Below, in pieces: positions 1 through 6,696 of a stretch of 7,578 nucleotides of DNA (the first letter of the stretch is position 1; the number at the start of each line of letters is the position of its first letter). This DNA comes from Gammaproteobacteria bacterium (GTDB taxonomy: Bacteria > Pseudomonadota > Gammaproteobacteria > SZUA-229): NCBI GenBank assembly GCA_011321985.1, contig DROB01000089.1:1-7578 (forward strand), read 5' to 3'. The notes under the pieces are model-generated. The model saw only the letters and a list, made by a program, of their open reading frames with translations, searched no databases and had not been told where the DNA came from. A program made the position numbers and the translations under genes.

Positions 1-119
1 CCTCTGTATCATGACAATAAATAACGGTAATTTGGCCAATTTGAGCCTCTTATCCGCAATAAACCCCTTCCTGTCACTATCTGCTGGTAATTCAAGATTA
101 CTGGTCTTAAATTAGAATC
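1..119. other. upstream region of the minor-pilin operon, no gene seen
   Basis: This stretch precedes the first pilin gene and presumably holds the operon promoter and leader. The frame beginning at base 2 stays open to a TAG at 113-115 and contains an ATG at 11 (34 codons). Its translation looks like no known protein, so I treat it as chance. The hexamer TAGAAT at 113-118 is close to a -10 box but lies directly against the ATG at 120, so it could only give an almost leaderless transcript. The weak TTCAAG at 91-96 is the only -35 candidate at a suitable distance. A TGGCC...GAGCC string at 33-47 resembles a sigma-54 site, but its GG-to-GC spacing is one base short. No promoter can be called with confidence, and the true promoter may lie further upstream. 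Confidence 0.5.
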
Positions 120-707
120 ATGAAAAAGAACTCAGGATTTACGCTAATTGAGCTGATGGTCGCCGTGTCTATCGTAGCTATATTGCTTACGATTGGTGTA
201 CCGTCGCTAAAAACATTTATGCAGGGAAACCAGTTGATCGCGTCGACTAACGAATTGGTTTCTGCAGTGCATGTGGCGCGCAGTGAGGCGATCAAGCTTA
301 ATTCCAAGGTTAGTATCTGTTCCAGTAGTAACGGTACAAGTTGCTCTGGTAGCAGCAGCTGGAAAGAAGGCTGGATAGTGTTTGTTGATGCAAATGGTGA
401 TTTGGTCGGTACCGGAGTGGCCTGTGCAGCAACAGGTACTGATTGTCTGCTGCGTATCCATGATGGATTTGATGATAATCAGCTAACGGTAAAAGGCGTT
501 GACAGTAACAGTGCGGCTATCACCTCATTTACATTTACCTCGAGAGGCCTGCCAAAGGCTAACAACGGGGCGTCGCAGTCAGGTGTTTTTAGTCTTTGCA
601 GCCTGAATGATACCGGAAATACCATTCGTTCACGTGCAGTCGTACTTGGTTTGTCAGGTCGGGTTCGTGTTTCAGATAATACGGCAGTAATCTCATGTCC
701 TCCATAA
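120..707 (+). CDS. fimT: GspH/FimT/FimU-family type IV minor pilin
   Basis: This 195-aa minor pilin has a 6-residue class III leader ending in Gly6, cleaved by PilD before Phe7. Glu11 is Glu5 of the mature pilin, and a hydrophobic helix runs to about residue 30. The segment ARSEAIKLNSKVSIC (53-67) followed by W81..GWIVF is typical of the GspH domain. Family members are inner-membrane prepilins that join the pilus-tip priming complex. In P. aeruginosa this operon position is held by FimU, with the paralogue FimT just upstream, so either name could apply. The C-terminal G180-R-V-R183 fits the GRxR motif reported for the DNA-binding FimT of Legionella, which is why I favour fimT. There are six cysteines (67, 75, 102, 109, 160, 193), which could form three disulfides. 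The start is the only ATG giving a short leader; no good Shine-Dalgarno (SD) sequence is visible before it. It is the first gene of the operon, with pilV following at once. Confidence 0.93.
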   Translation: MKKNSGFTLIELMVAVSIVAILLTIGVPSLKTFMQGNQLIASTNELVSAVHVARSEAIKLNSKVSICSSSNGTSCSGSSSWKEGWIVFVDANGDLVGTGVACAATGTDCLLRIHDGFDDNQLTVKGVDSNSAAITSFTFTSRGLPKANNGASQSGVFSLCSLNDTGNTIRSRAVVLGLSGRVRVSDNTAVISCPP

Positions 708-721
708 AAACATTAAGAGTT

Positions 722-1237
722 ATGAAAAAACAGCCAGTTCAAATACGTAATAATCGTGGCTTTAGCCTGTTAGAAGCTTTGCTGGGATTTTTGATTCTAT
801 CTATCGGTATGCTGGGTATTGCTTCTTTGCAGGCTATTTCACTTAAGGCGGGTAAAACATCGGTATACGGTAGTGTTGCCATGATGAAAGTGGAGGAGTT
901 GTTTGAGAGTATGCGGGCAAATTCTACAAGTGCAGCATTAGCAGCTTATGAAGCGGCCGGTTCCGGCACCGGAACGAATAATAATTGTACCGGTGCTACA
1001 GTCTGTACCGGTGTGCAGTTGGCGCAAGAAGATATCTTCTGGTGGAAAAAGAATCTGACGGCTGGCTTGCCAGGTGCTGCAACCACTGTTGTCACTTATA
1101 CCGCTGCTATTCCGCCATCAAAATTGGCGACAATGAAAATTGATGTTAACTGGAATGAGCGTGACAAAGATGCCGGTGGAAGTATTGCTAAAACATATAC
1201 CACAACCGCTAACATCTGCACCGGCGTTCCCTGCTAA
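722..1237 (+). CDS. pilV: type IV pilus minor pilin PilV
   Basis: This encodes a 171-aa PilV-type (GspI-like) minor pilin. The leader is 13 residues with cleavage Gly13|Phe14 in RGFSLLEALLGF; Glu18 is Glu5 of the mature protein. The helix continues as LILSIGMLGIASLQ, a PilV hallmark, and MRAN (64-67), a D-x-x-W-W segment near 104-108 and the late D-V-N-W (141-144) are also typical. Cysteines at 89, 95, 166 and 171 could form two disulfides, the last pair closing the C-terminus. PilV partners PilW, PilX and the GspH-type pilin in the tip complex that presents PilY1. The start is uncertain. ATG 722 gives a normal MKK leader, with AAGAG at 715-719 rather close to it. An in-frame ATG at 695 overlaps fimT by 13 nt, would give a 22-residue leader, and has no visible SD. 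Either way the gene is tightly linked to fimT and probably co-translated. Confidence 0.92.
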   Translation: MKKQPVQIRNNRGFSLLEALLGFLILSIGMLGIASLQAISLKAGKTSVYGSVAMMKVEELFESMRANSTSAALAAYEAAGSGTGTNNNCTGATVCTGVQLAQEDIFWWKKNLTAGLPGAATTVVTYTAAIPPSKLATMKIDVNWNERDKDAGGSIAKTYTTTANICTGVPC

Positions 1238-1242
1238 ACAAC

Positions 1243-1246
1243 AAGG
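1243..1246 (+). promoter_or_regulatory. ribosome binding site of pilW
   Basis: AAGG lies 8 nt before the ATG at 1255 but only 2 nt before the alternative ATG at 1249. The spacing favours 1255 as the pilW start. A third in-frame ATG at 1264 is further than usual. Confidence 0.5.
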
Positions 1247-1254
1247 TTATGGTT

Positions 1255-2250
1255 ATGTCTTTAATGAAAATTAAACAATCTCAGGGCTTTTCGCTGGTTG
1301 AACTGCTGGTTGCGATGGTTGTTGGTTTGATCATCGTCAGTGGTGCGTTTTCGCTGCATTCAGGTTCGAGAAAAATACAGGTTAAAAGTGAAGAGCAGAT
1401 GGATATGGTGGCCGATGCCCGGTTTGCTATTGAGATGATTGCTTATGATTTACGTCATGCCGGTATGTGGGGTGGTACTAATAAGGATGGTTTGATTGCC
1501 TGTAAGTCTACTGATACGGCATGCGTTACTCCACTCACCGCCGTGAATGATTGTGCGGTAGGCGTAGGTGACCCCGTCTGGGCTTATGATTTATCACGCC
1601 CTGTTTTTGCTACAAACGCATCAAATCCATATTCTGCAACCTGCATTCCTACATCAGAGAAATATTTGGCAGGTACTGATGTACTGGAGATTCGTTATGC
1701 TGACTCAAATATTACAGAGACCGCCAACTTAAGAGGTGGCCAGGCTTACGTGCGCAGTAACTTTCTTAATGGCAAAGTTTTTGTTGGTAGTACTCAGCCC
1801 GAACTGGATGGGTATGAGACTTCGTCGCTTACAGCTAATCATGAGTTGCATGCTTATGCGTATTACATTAGTGATTATACGGATGCAGATGGCGATAATA
1901 TTCCGTCGTTGCGCCGGGTTGCACTGGTGAATTCTCCTTCAGTACAAAATCAGGTTTTGGTATCAGGTGTTGTTGATCTACAAGTGCAGTTTGGTGTGGA
2001 TACAACAGGCGATGGAATTGTTAATCGTTATGATAACCCGGACGTTATCACTACTGATAATAACTGGAATAACGTTTATGCTGCGAAGATCTGGCTGTTG
2101 CTGCGTACAGACAAGATACAAAGAGGTGTGAATACAGCTAAATCGTTTGAAATAGCCGGAGCACCAGCGGTAACAATAGGCGGCCAGGATGATTACCGTT
2201 ATTTTATGGTTTCCAGTGTTGTGAGCATGCGAAATCTTAAGCAGATATAA
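1255..2250 (+). CDS. pilW: type IV pilus minor pilin PilW
   Basis: This encodes a 331-aa PilW, the GspJ-like and usually the largest minor pilin of the tip complex. The leader is MSLMKIKQSQG with cleavage Gly11|Phe12; Glu16 is mature Glu5, and GFSLVELLVAMVVGLIIVSG is a textbook prepilin helix. DLRHAGMWGG (65-74) is the characteristic PilW signature, and the late VVDLQVQFGVD plus the W-x-x-V-Y-A-A-K-I-W-L-L-L-R segment also match the family. Cysteines fall at 83, 90, 100 and 130, an even number. Two acidic loops, D210-x-D-x-D-N and D249-x-T-x-D-G, resemble calcium-binding loops; binding is inferred, not shown. The start was chosen by SD spacing; ATG 1249 would add two residues. It lies 17 nt after pilV and 12 nt before pilX, inside one operon. 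Confidence 0.94.
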   Translation: MSLMKIKQSQGFSLVELLVAMVVGLIIVSGAFSLHSGSRKIQVKSEEQMDMVADARFAIEMIAYDLRHAGMWGGTNKDGLIACKSTDTACVTPLTAVNDCAVGVGDPVWAYDLSRPVFATNASNPYSATCIPTSEKYLAGTDVLEIRYADSNITETANLRGGQAYVRSNFLNGKVFVGSTQPELDGYETSSLTANHELHAYAYYISDYTDADGDNIPSLRRVALVNSPSVQNQVLVSGVVDLQVQFGVDTTGDGIVNRYDNPDVITTDNNWNNVYAAKIWLLLRTDKIQRGVNTAKSFEIAGAPAVTIGGQDDYRYFMVSSVVSMRNLKQI

Positions 2251-2262
2251 GTTGAGAATATT

Positions 2263-2769
2263 ATGTCCGAAAAAACTAAACAGATGATTAAACAAAAAAA
2301 CAGCATGCAATTTCATACTGAACAACAGGGCTTCGTATTGATTATGGCGCTGGTCCTACTGGCGGTTATGACGTTGATTGGTGTTGCGTCAATGAATAGT
2401 GCCAACATGGAATTAAAGGCAACGGCAAATGCACGCCAACATCAAGTTGCTTTTAATGCGGTGCACTCACTGCTGGAATATACATTGTCTGATGGTGCAG
2501 TGACGACAGGTGGTACGCCCATCGATTACCAAACTACATCAGCTACTCCACAATCGATTTCATATGCTTTGGTTAATGCGGCATCTTTGCAGGCATCAGT
2601 AGTATTTGCTGGTTGTTCGTCAGGCGTAGGTAGTAGCCTGGAAGCAGGCAAGGGTGTTAGTTATAACTTTTACAGTATTGCAGCGAGTGGTTCAAACACC
2701 ACGGGTACATCGAGCTCTCTGCAAAATCGCGGTGTACGTTATCCATCTGCTTCGTGCGGATCTTTATAA
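2263..2769 (+). CDS. pilX: type IV pilus assembly protein PilX (PilX N-terminal domain)
   Basis: This encodes a 168-aa PilX-type minor pilin, the GspK-like member of the priming complex. The leader is 23 residues with cleavage Gly23|Phe24 in QQGFVLIMALVLLAVMTLIG, followed by VASMNSANMELKATANARQ, the typical PilX_N pattern. Residue 5 of the mature protein is Met28 instead of Glu. Loss of Glu5 is usual in this family and is thought to suit the outermost tip position, because no subunit above needs docking. Cysteines 118 and 165 could form one disulfide. The body is rich in Ser, Gly and Thr. GAG at 2254-2256 precedes the chosen ATG. In-frame ATGs at 2284 and 2305 would give shorter leaders but have poorer SD context. 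It lies 12 nt downstream of pilW and 11 nt before the next gene. Confidence 0.9.
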   Translation: MSEKTKQMIKQKNSMQFHTEQQGFVLIMALVLLAVMTLIGVASMNSANMELKATANARQHQVAFNAVHSLLEYTLSDGAVTTGGTPIDYQTTSATPQSISYALVNAASLQASVVFAGCSSGVGSSLEAGKGVSYNFYSIAASGSNTTGTSSSLQNRGVRYPSASCGSL

Positions 2770-2770
2770 T

Positions 2771-2776
2771 AGGTGA
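2771..2776 (+). promoter_or_regulatory. ribosome binding site deciding the start of the 120-aa CxxC protein
   Basis: AGGTGA sits 4 nt before ATG 2781, just after the pilX stop. It supports that start over the in-frame ATG at 2754, which lies inside pilX and would put nine extra residues before a clear signal peptide. Confidence 0.6.
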
Positions 2777-2780
2777 AAAC

Positions 2781-3143
2781 ATGAAAAGTCTTATATCAAT
2801 TTTATTATTAATGATCGCACAATCTGTCATGGCGCTGGAGCCGCCTAATGGGGTGAAGATACCTGAAGGTGTTCCAGCACAGGGTCATAGAGGTTTTTAT
2901 GAAATTCATAATGCCATCGAATCGATGTCGCTGCGAATCAGTATGGATGCCAGTCTGCATGGTTTTGTTGAAGGTAAAGTCTGTGATGAGTGCGACACCA
3001 TACGGGTGTCGATTACACCTGCAACAAAAGCATATGCAAATAATGTTGAAGTGCCGCTGACTAACGCCAAGTCTCGTTTAGGGCGATATGCCACTGTTAT
3101 TTATCTTATGGATACAAAAGAAGTAACGGCTATACGTTGGTAA
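2781..3143 (+). CDS. small exported CxxC protein of the pilus operon, function unknown
   Basis: I do not recognise this 120-aa protein with confidence. It starts with a clear Sec signal peptide (MKSLISILLLMIAQSVMA, predicted cut after Ala18), leaving about 102 residues, so it is probably periplasmic or exported. It is not a pilin (no G|F site) and has no lipobox Cys. The only two cysteines form C68-D-E-C71 within G-K-V-C-D-E-C-D, followed by alternating segments that look like beta strands (TIRVSITP, ATVIYLMD, VTAIRW). A CxxC so placed could be a structural disulfide, a redox site or a metal site; the thioredoxin fold signature (WCxxC) is absent. The good SD and spacing show it belongs to the operon, between pilX and pilY1, which suggests a role in PilY1 or tip assembly. 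P. aeruginosa has a small gene, pilY2, after pilY1; this could be a displaced functional equivalent, but I cannot show homology. Confidence 0.85.
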   Translation: MKSLISILLLMIAQSVMALEPPNGVKIPEGVPAQGHRGFYEIHNAIESMSLRISMDASLHGFVEGKVCDECDTIRVSITPATKAYANNVEVPLTNAKSRLGRYATVIYLMDTKEVTAIRW

Positions 3144-3150
3144 ATGATCT

Positions 3151-3161
3151 TTTGAAAAGTA
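3151..3161 (+). repeat. 11-bp direct repeat, copy 1
   Basis: TTTGAAAAGTA is repeated exactly at 3201-3211, a 50-bp period, in the gap before pilY1. It could be a pair of regulator half-sites or a remnant of a small duplication; it could also be chance in AT-rich DNA. Confidence 0.4.
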
Positions 3162-3200
3162 AAGAGTAATTGTTAGTTATTTCAGGAAAGCAATTGGTGC

Positions 3201-3211
3201 TTTGAAAAGTA
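3201..3211 (+). repeat. 11-bp direct repeat, copy 2
   Basis: Second exact copy of TTTGAAAAGTA. Flanking bases differ from copy 1 on both sides, so the match is limited to 11 bp. Confidence 0.4.
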
Positions 3212-3234
3212 TCGGTGCAACGATGAATCGGTTT

Positions 3235-3240
3235 GAGGAA
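3235..3240 (+). promoter_or_regulatory. ribosome binding site of pilY1
   Basis: GAGGAA, the clearest SD in the window, lies 6 nt before ATG 3247. It fixes the pilY1 start there rather than at TTG 3202 or ATG 3223, and agrees with the signal peptide beginning MFKLPAKLK. Confidence 0.75.
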
Positions 3241-3246
3241 ATTATT

Positions 3247-6200
3247 ATGTTTAAACTCCCAGCAAAATTAAAAATATCATTAATCAGCATATTATACGGT
3301 GTGATGGTTTCATTTCCTGCCGTTGCTGATGATATCGAAATATATACGTCAGCGGGATCAACAACCTCGACAACCCAGGCTAACGTCCTGTTTGTGCTGG
3401 ATACTTCTGGGAGTATGGGTAATCCGGTAGTTACACGGCCGGACTACGATCCAACCACTGATTATTCTGGTGGTTCCGCTTGTTATAACAATAACCGCGT
3501 GTATACAATGCCGTATGGTGCTGATAATGCTTGGATACATTGTGACCCGTGGTGGTCGTGGTGGTATGGCAATGTAAACTCTTTAAGTCAGGTGAATCGT
3601 CCTGCAGTCGTTTGTGATGCGGCAAGTTCGCTGGATGTCACTGGTTTTTATACGGGTCGTGTTTCACAGTATCGCGGTAGTAGTTGGAGAGACAGCATAT
3701 CTAACAGTAATGTAGATGATTATGTTGAATGTGAAGTCGATAATGGTGTGCACGGTGTTGCAGCGGGTAATTCAAATGTCTGGGCATCATCGACAAGTGG
3801 ACCGTGGTCAAATTTACAAACTAATTCGATTAATTGGGGTGGTGTAGGTTTAAGTACTGCTTTATATAGTGGTCGTTACCTGAACTATATAATCAACGCG
3901 CCTGTTACTAGTTCCAGCACTCGGATAAAGGTGATGCAAGATGTAATCACGGATCTGTTGCAGAGTACAACAGGCGTCAATGTTGGTTTGATGCGTTTCT
4001 CGCAAAATGGTGAAGGTGGTATGGTGGCAACACCGATAGATGATATTGCTACAAATAAAGCCACGTTGATTACAGAGTTAAACAAGATGACGGCCAGTGG
4101 CGGTACTCCGCTATCTGAAACATTCTATGAGGCTGCCATGTATTTTCAGGGAAAGTCTGTTGATTATGGAAACAATTCAACGCCCTTCAAGAGTGTTTCA
4201 AGTTCGAAGTCGGGCGGTAATTACAAGTCGCCGATTGCTGATGAATGTCAGAAGAACTATGTTATTTTATTGACTGACGGTGAACCTACCGGCGATAGCT
4301 TAAGTACTTCCCGACGGGGTAAGCTCAACATTGCTAACTGTAGTGGCAACTGTCTGGATGAAATAGCGAAGTCGGTCGGCACTAATGACCAGAGTCTGTC
4401 AGTTAATGGTGACCAGTTCCTGTCTACCTTTACAATTGGTTTTGCTATCGATAATCAATTGCTGAAAGATACAGCGCGAGAAAGTTTTGTCGCCACGGGT
4501 GTGGGTGAGCGCTACCTTGCTGATGATGCAGCAACGCTGGCAAATACTTTGAATAATATTTTTGCCAATATCTATGAAACAGATACAACGTTTTCTTCAC
4601 CAGCTGTTTCAGTAAACGCATTTAACCGTGCGACACACCTTGATGATTTGTATTTTACTTTGTTCAAGCCATCCACGGGTACACATTGGCCTGGTAACTT
4701 CAAGAAATATAAACTGGATTTCTTCATCGATACAAATGATGTCGATGTCGATGGTGATACTACAGAACGTTTGCCAATGGTTGCTGATTCTGCAGGTATC
4801 AATGCAGTAGATGATACCGGCTTCTTCTCAAAAACCTCGAAGAGTTTCTGGTCAAATGGCATTGACGGTACTGATGTAACAGCTGGTGGTGCCGCAAACG
4901 AGTTTACCAATAGCCGGAACGTATATACTTACACCGGTATTTATAATAATAACGGTGGTGTATTTACGCCGCCAGTAGCTTCTGCTGACTTAACATCTGC
5001 GGCGAATGTGGTTGATAAGACAAATGCTGTAATAACTGAAGCTATGCTCGGAATTGTTGGTGAGCCGCAAAAGATTACCGGTACTGATAGAATTGAAACG
5101 CTGCTGGATTGGGCCAAGGGTCTGGACGTGTTTGATGACTACGGTGCTACAGGTACGACTTCTGATCCACGCCCTGAGATGGGTGACCCTCTGCATTCAG
5201 AGCCGGCACTGGTACAGTATGGTGAGTCTGCACCTGGTGTTCCTGATCTGGTTGCTTATCTGGCGACGAACGATGGTTACCTGCATGCTATCGACGCGGA
5301 TGACGGGTCCGAAGTATTCTCATTCATTCCACAAGAACTGTTGACTAACCTCAATGTGCTGATGGATAACAGTACTTCGACCAAGACGTATGGTCTTGAT
5401 GGTAATGTTGTAGCCTGGATTTATGATAAGCCTGATGTAAATGGTGATGTGGATGGAACTATCTCTGCGGCAGCAGGTGATCACGTTTATCTTTATATAG
5501 GTATGCGCCGTGGTGGTAACAACATCTATTCTGTGGATGTTACTGATCGGAATAATCCGACTTTGCGCTGGGTAATCAAAGGTGGTAGTGGTGACTATGC
5601 TGAATTAGGGCAGACATGGTCAACCATTAATGTAGAAAAAATTAAAGACGGTAACGCTGAAAGGACCGTGCTGATCTTTGGCGGTGGTTATGATACCAAT
5701 CAGGATAATATCAACGTGAGAAGTGCTGCAGGTGATAGTGTCGGTAGAGCAGTTTATATCGCTGACGCCAACAGTGGCGAAATGTTATGGTCTGCAGGCG
5801 CAGGTGGTACGCTGGCTCTTACTGATATGAAATACAGTATCCCTGCTCGGGTTAAACCACTTGATATAAGGGGTGATGGTTTTATCGATCGCTTATATGT
5901 GGCTGATATGGGTGGCCAGGTGTTCCGTTTTGATATTGATAATAATAATGGAGTAGGTCTTGCGGGATCAATTACTGGTGGTCGTATTGCTGATCTGGCA
6001 AAAGACAACAGTAAGGCTGATGCGCGACGTTTCTATTACCCACCGGATGTTGCTCTGATCTCTGAAAGAGGAAAATCAGCTTATCTCGCATTGGCTATTT
6101 CTTCAGGTTATCGTGCGCATCCTAATAACGTGGATATACAAGATCGCATCTATCTGTTGAAAGATAAGGATGTTTATAATGTACCGGCTTCATATGTGAC

Positions 6201-6696
6201 TTTGACTGAAACGGATCTTTATAATGCAACTTTAAACCTGGCAGCAGGAGATGGTGATTCTAACCAAAACGATGCTGCAAAACTGGCGCTTGATAATACA
6301 GACGGCTGGTATATATATCTGGATGATGAAACAGCAGCCAGTAACTGGCTAGGTGAAAAAGGGTTGTCGGAGGCCTTGATAATCGAGGGTACTGTTATCG
6401 TGACGACTTTTGTTCCAAATGTATCGGCTAATACAAGCGCCTGTAGCCCTGAATCGGGTATCGGTAAAGTGTTCGTGATGGATGTGCTTGATGCATCACC
6501 TGTTCAGGGTGCTACTACTGACAAGCGTCCTGGTCGTCACTTATACGGTGGTCTAGCTAAAGGTGGTATTCCGCCAACACCGAACGTGGTGGTCACAAAA
6601 GGTGGAGAACCTACTTTGTGTATCGGTACTGAATGTAAGGCGGCTGATTTGCTTAGAGGTGTTCGTAGAACCTATTGGTATGAGGTAGAAAAATAA
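3247..6696 (+). CDS. pilY1: PilY1 pilus-tip adhesin and mechanosensor
   Basis: This encodes a 1149-aa PilY1 (PilC/ComC family), the calcium-dependent adhesin carried at the T4aP tip that affects pilus extension, twitching and, in P. aeruginosa, surface sensing. A Sec signal peptide ends at AVA27|DD. A vWA-like domain follows. Its MIDAS residues are D52-T-S-G-S56 after NVLFVL, Thr287 in GGTPLSE and Asp344 in LLTDGEP. It is interrupted at about 58-200 by an insert with four Cys (79, 99, 123, 162) and WWSWW (102-106). The linker HWPGNFKKYKL (480-490) and the beta-propeller entry MGDPLHSEPALV (from 645) with ATNDGYLHAIDA are family hallmarks, as are YLYIGMRRGGNNIY and GQTWS. The C-terminal calcium loop is D873-I-R-G-D-G-F-I-D881, then RLYVADMGGQVFRFD; residue 3 is Arg where Asp/Asn is usual, which makes an RGD. 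Ten cysteines in all. The length is normal for the family. The frame is intact, and pilE overlaps the stop. Confidence 0.96.
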   Translation: MFKLPAKLKISLISILYGVMVSFPAVADDIEIYTSAGSTTSTTQANVLFVLDTSGSMGNPVVTRPDYDPTTDYSGGSACYNNNRVYTMPYGADNAWIHCDPWWSWWYGNVNSLSQVNRPAVVCDAASSLDVTGFYTGRVSQYRGSSWRDSISNSNVDDYVECEVDNGVHGVAAGNSNVWASSTSGPWSNLQTNSINWGGVGLSTALYSGRYLNYIINAPVTSSSTRIKVMQDVITDLLQSTTGVNVGLMRFSQNGEGGMVATPIDDIATNKATLITELNKMTASGGTPLSETFYEAAMYFQGKSVDYGNNSTPFKSVSSSKSGGNYKSPIADECQKNYVILLTDGEPTGDSLSTSRRGKLNIANCSGNCLDEIAKSVGTNDQSLSVNGDQFLSTFTIGFAIDNQLLKDTARESFVATGVGERYLADDAATLANTLNNIFANIYETDTTFSSPAVSVNAFNRATHLDDLYFTLFKPSTGTHWPGNFKKYKLDFFIDTNDVDVDGDTTERLPMVADSAGINAVDDTGFFSKTSKSFWSNGIDGTDVTAGGAANEFTNSRNVYTYTGIYNNNGGVFTPPVASADLTSAANVVDKTNAVITEAMLGIVGEPQKITGTDRIETLLDWAKGLDVFDDYGATGTTSDPRPEMGDPLHSEPALVQYGESAPGVPDLVAYLATNDGYLHAIDADDGSEVFSFIPQELLTNLNVLMDNSTSTKTYGLDGNVVAWIYDKPDVNGDVDGTISAAAGDHVYLYIGMRRGGNNIYSVDVTDRNNPTLRWVIKGGSGDYAELGQTWSTINVEKIKDGNAERTVLIFGGGYDTNQDNINVRSAAGDSVGRAVYIADANSGEMLWSAGAGGTLALTDMKYSIPARVKPLDIRGDGFIDRLYVADMGGQVFRFDIDNNNGVGLAGSITGGRIADLAKDNSKADARRFYYPPDVALISERGKSAYLALAISSGYRAHPNNVDIQDRIYLLKDKDVYNVPASYVTLTETDLYNATLNLAAGDGDSNQNDAAKLALDNTDGWYIYLDDETAASNWLGEKGLSEALIIEGTVIVTTFVPNVSANTSACSPESGIGKVFVMDVLDASPVQGATTDKRPGRHLYGGLAKGGIPPTPNVVVTKGGEPTLCIGTECKAADLLRGVRRTYWYEVEK
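5863..5889 (+). other. PilY1 C-terminal calcium-binding loop with embedded RGD
   Basis: The nine codons read D-I-R-G-D-G-F-I-D, aligning with the Dx[DN]xDGxxD-type loop known to bind calcium in the P. aeruginosa PilY1 propeller. Position 3 is AGG (Arg) instead of Asp/Asn. The RGD occupies 5869-5877. The following RLYVADMGGQ shows the register is right. Confidence 0.7.

Larger units (their letters stand above)
3144..3246 (+). other. intergenic leader upstream of pilY1, no gene
   Basis: This is by far the longest gap within the operon, where the other junctions are 17 nt or less. It contains two copies of an 11-bp direct repeat. The TTGAAA at 3152-3157 could serve as a -35 box, but the sequence 16-18 nt downstream (around AGTTATT, 3175-3181) matches a -10 box only weakly, so a separate pilY1 promoter is possible but unproven. 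The frame is open from a TTG at 3202 and an ATG at 3223 into pilY1, but using either would push the signal peptide inwards. The region may be a translation-control leader for the costly pilY1 product. Confidence 0.4.

Noticed and set aside
33..47. Possible sigma-54 promoter (TGGCC...GAGCC)
   Set aside because: The GG and GC elements are one base too close for the strict sigma-54 spacing, and the TTGC core is absent.
11..115. 34-codon ORF directly before the first pilin
   Set aside because: No SD, no recognisable composition or domain; length is within chance expectation.
3202..3246. Upstream TTG or ATG start for pilY1
   Set aside because: It would place 8 or 15 charged residues before a normal signal peptide and ignores the strong SD spaced for ATG 3247.
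4572..4910. Antisense open frame of 112 codons within pilY1
   Set aside because: The pilY1 frame shows strong family motifs throughout; the antisense product has no recognisable features.
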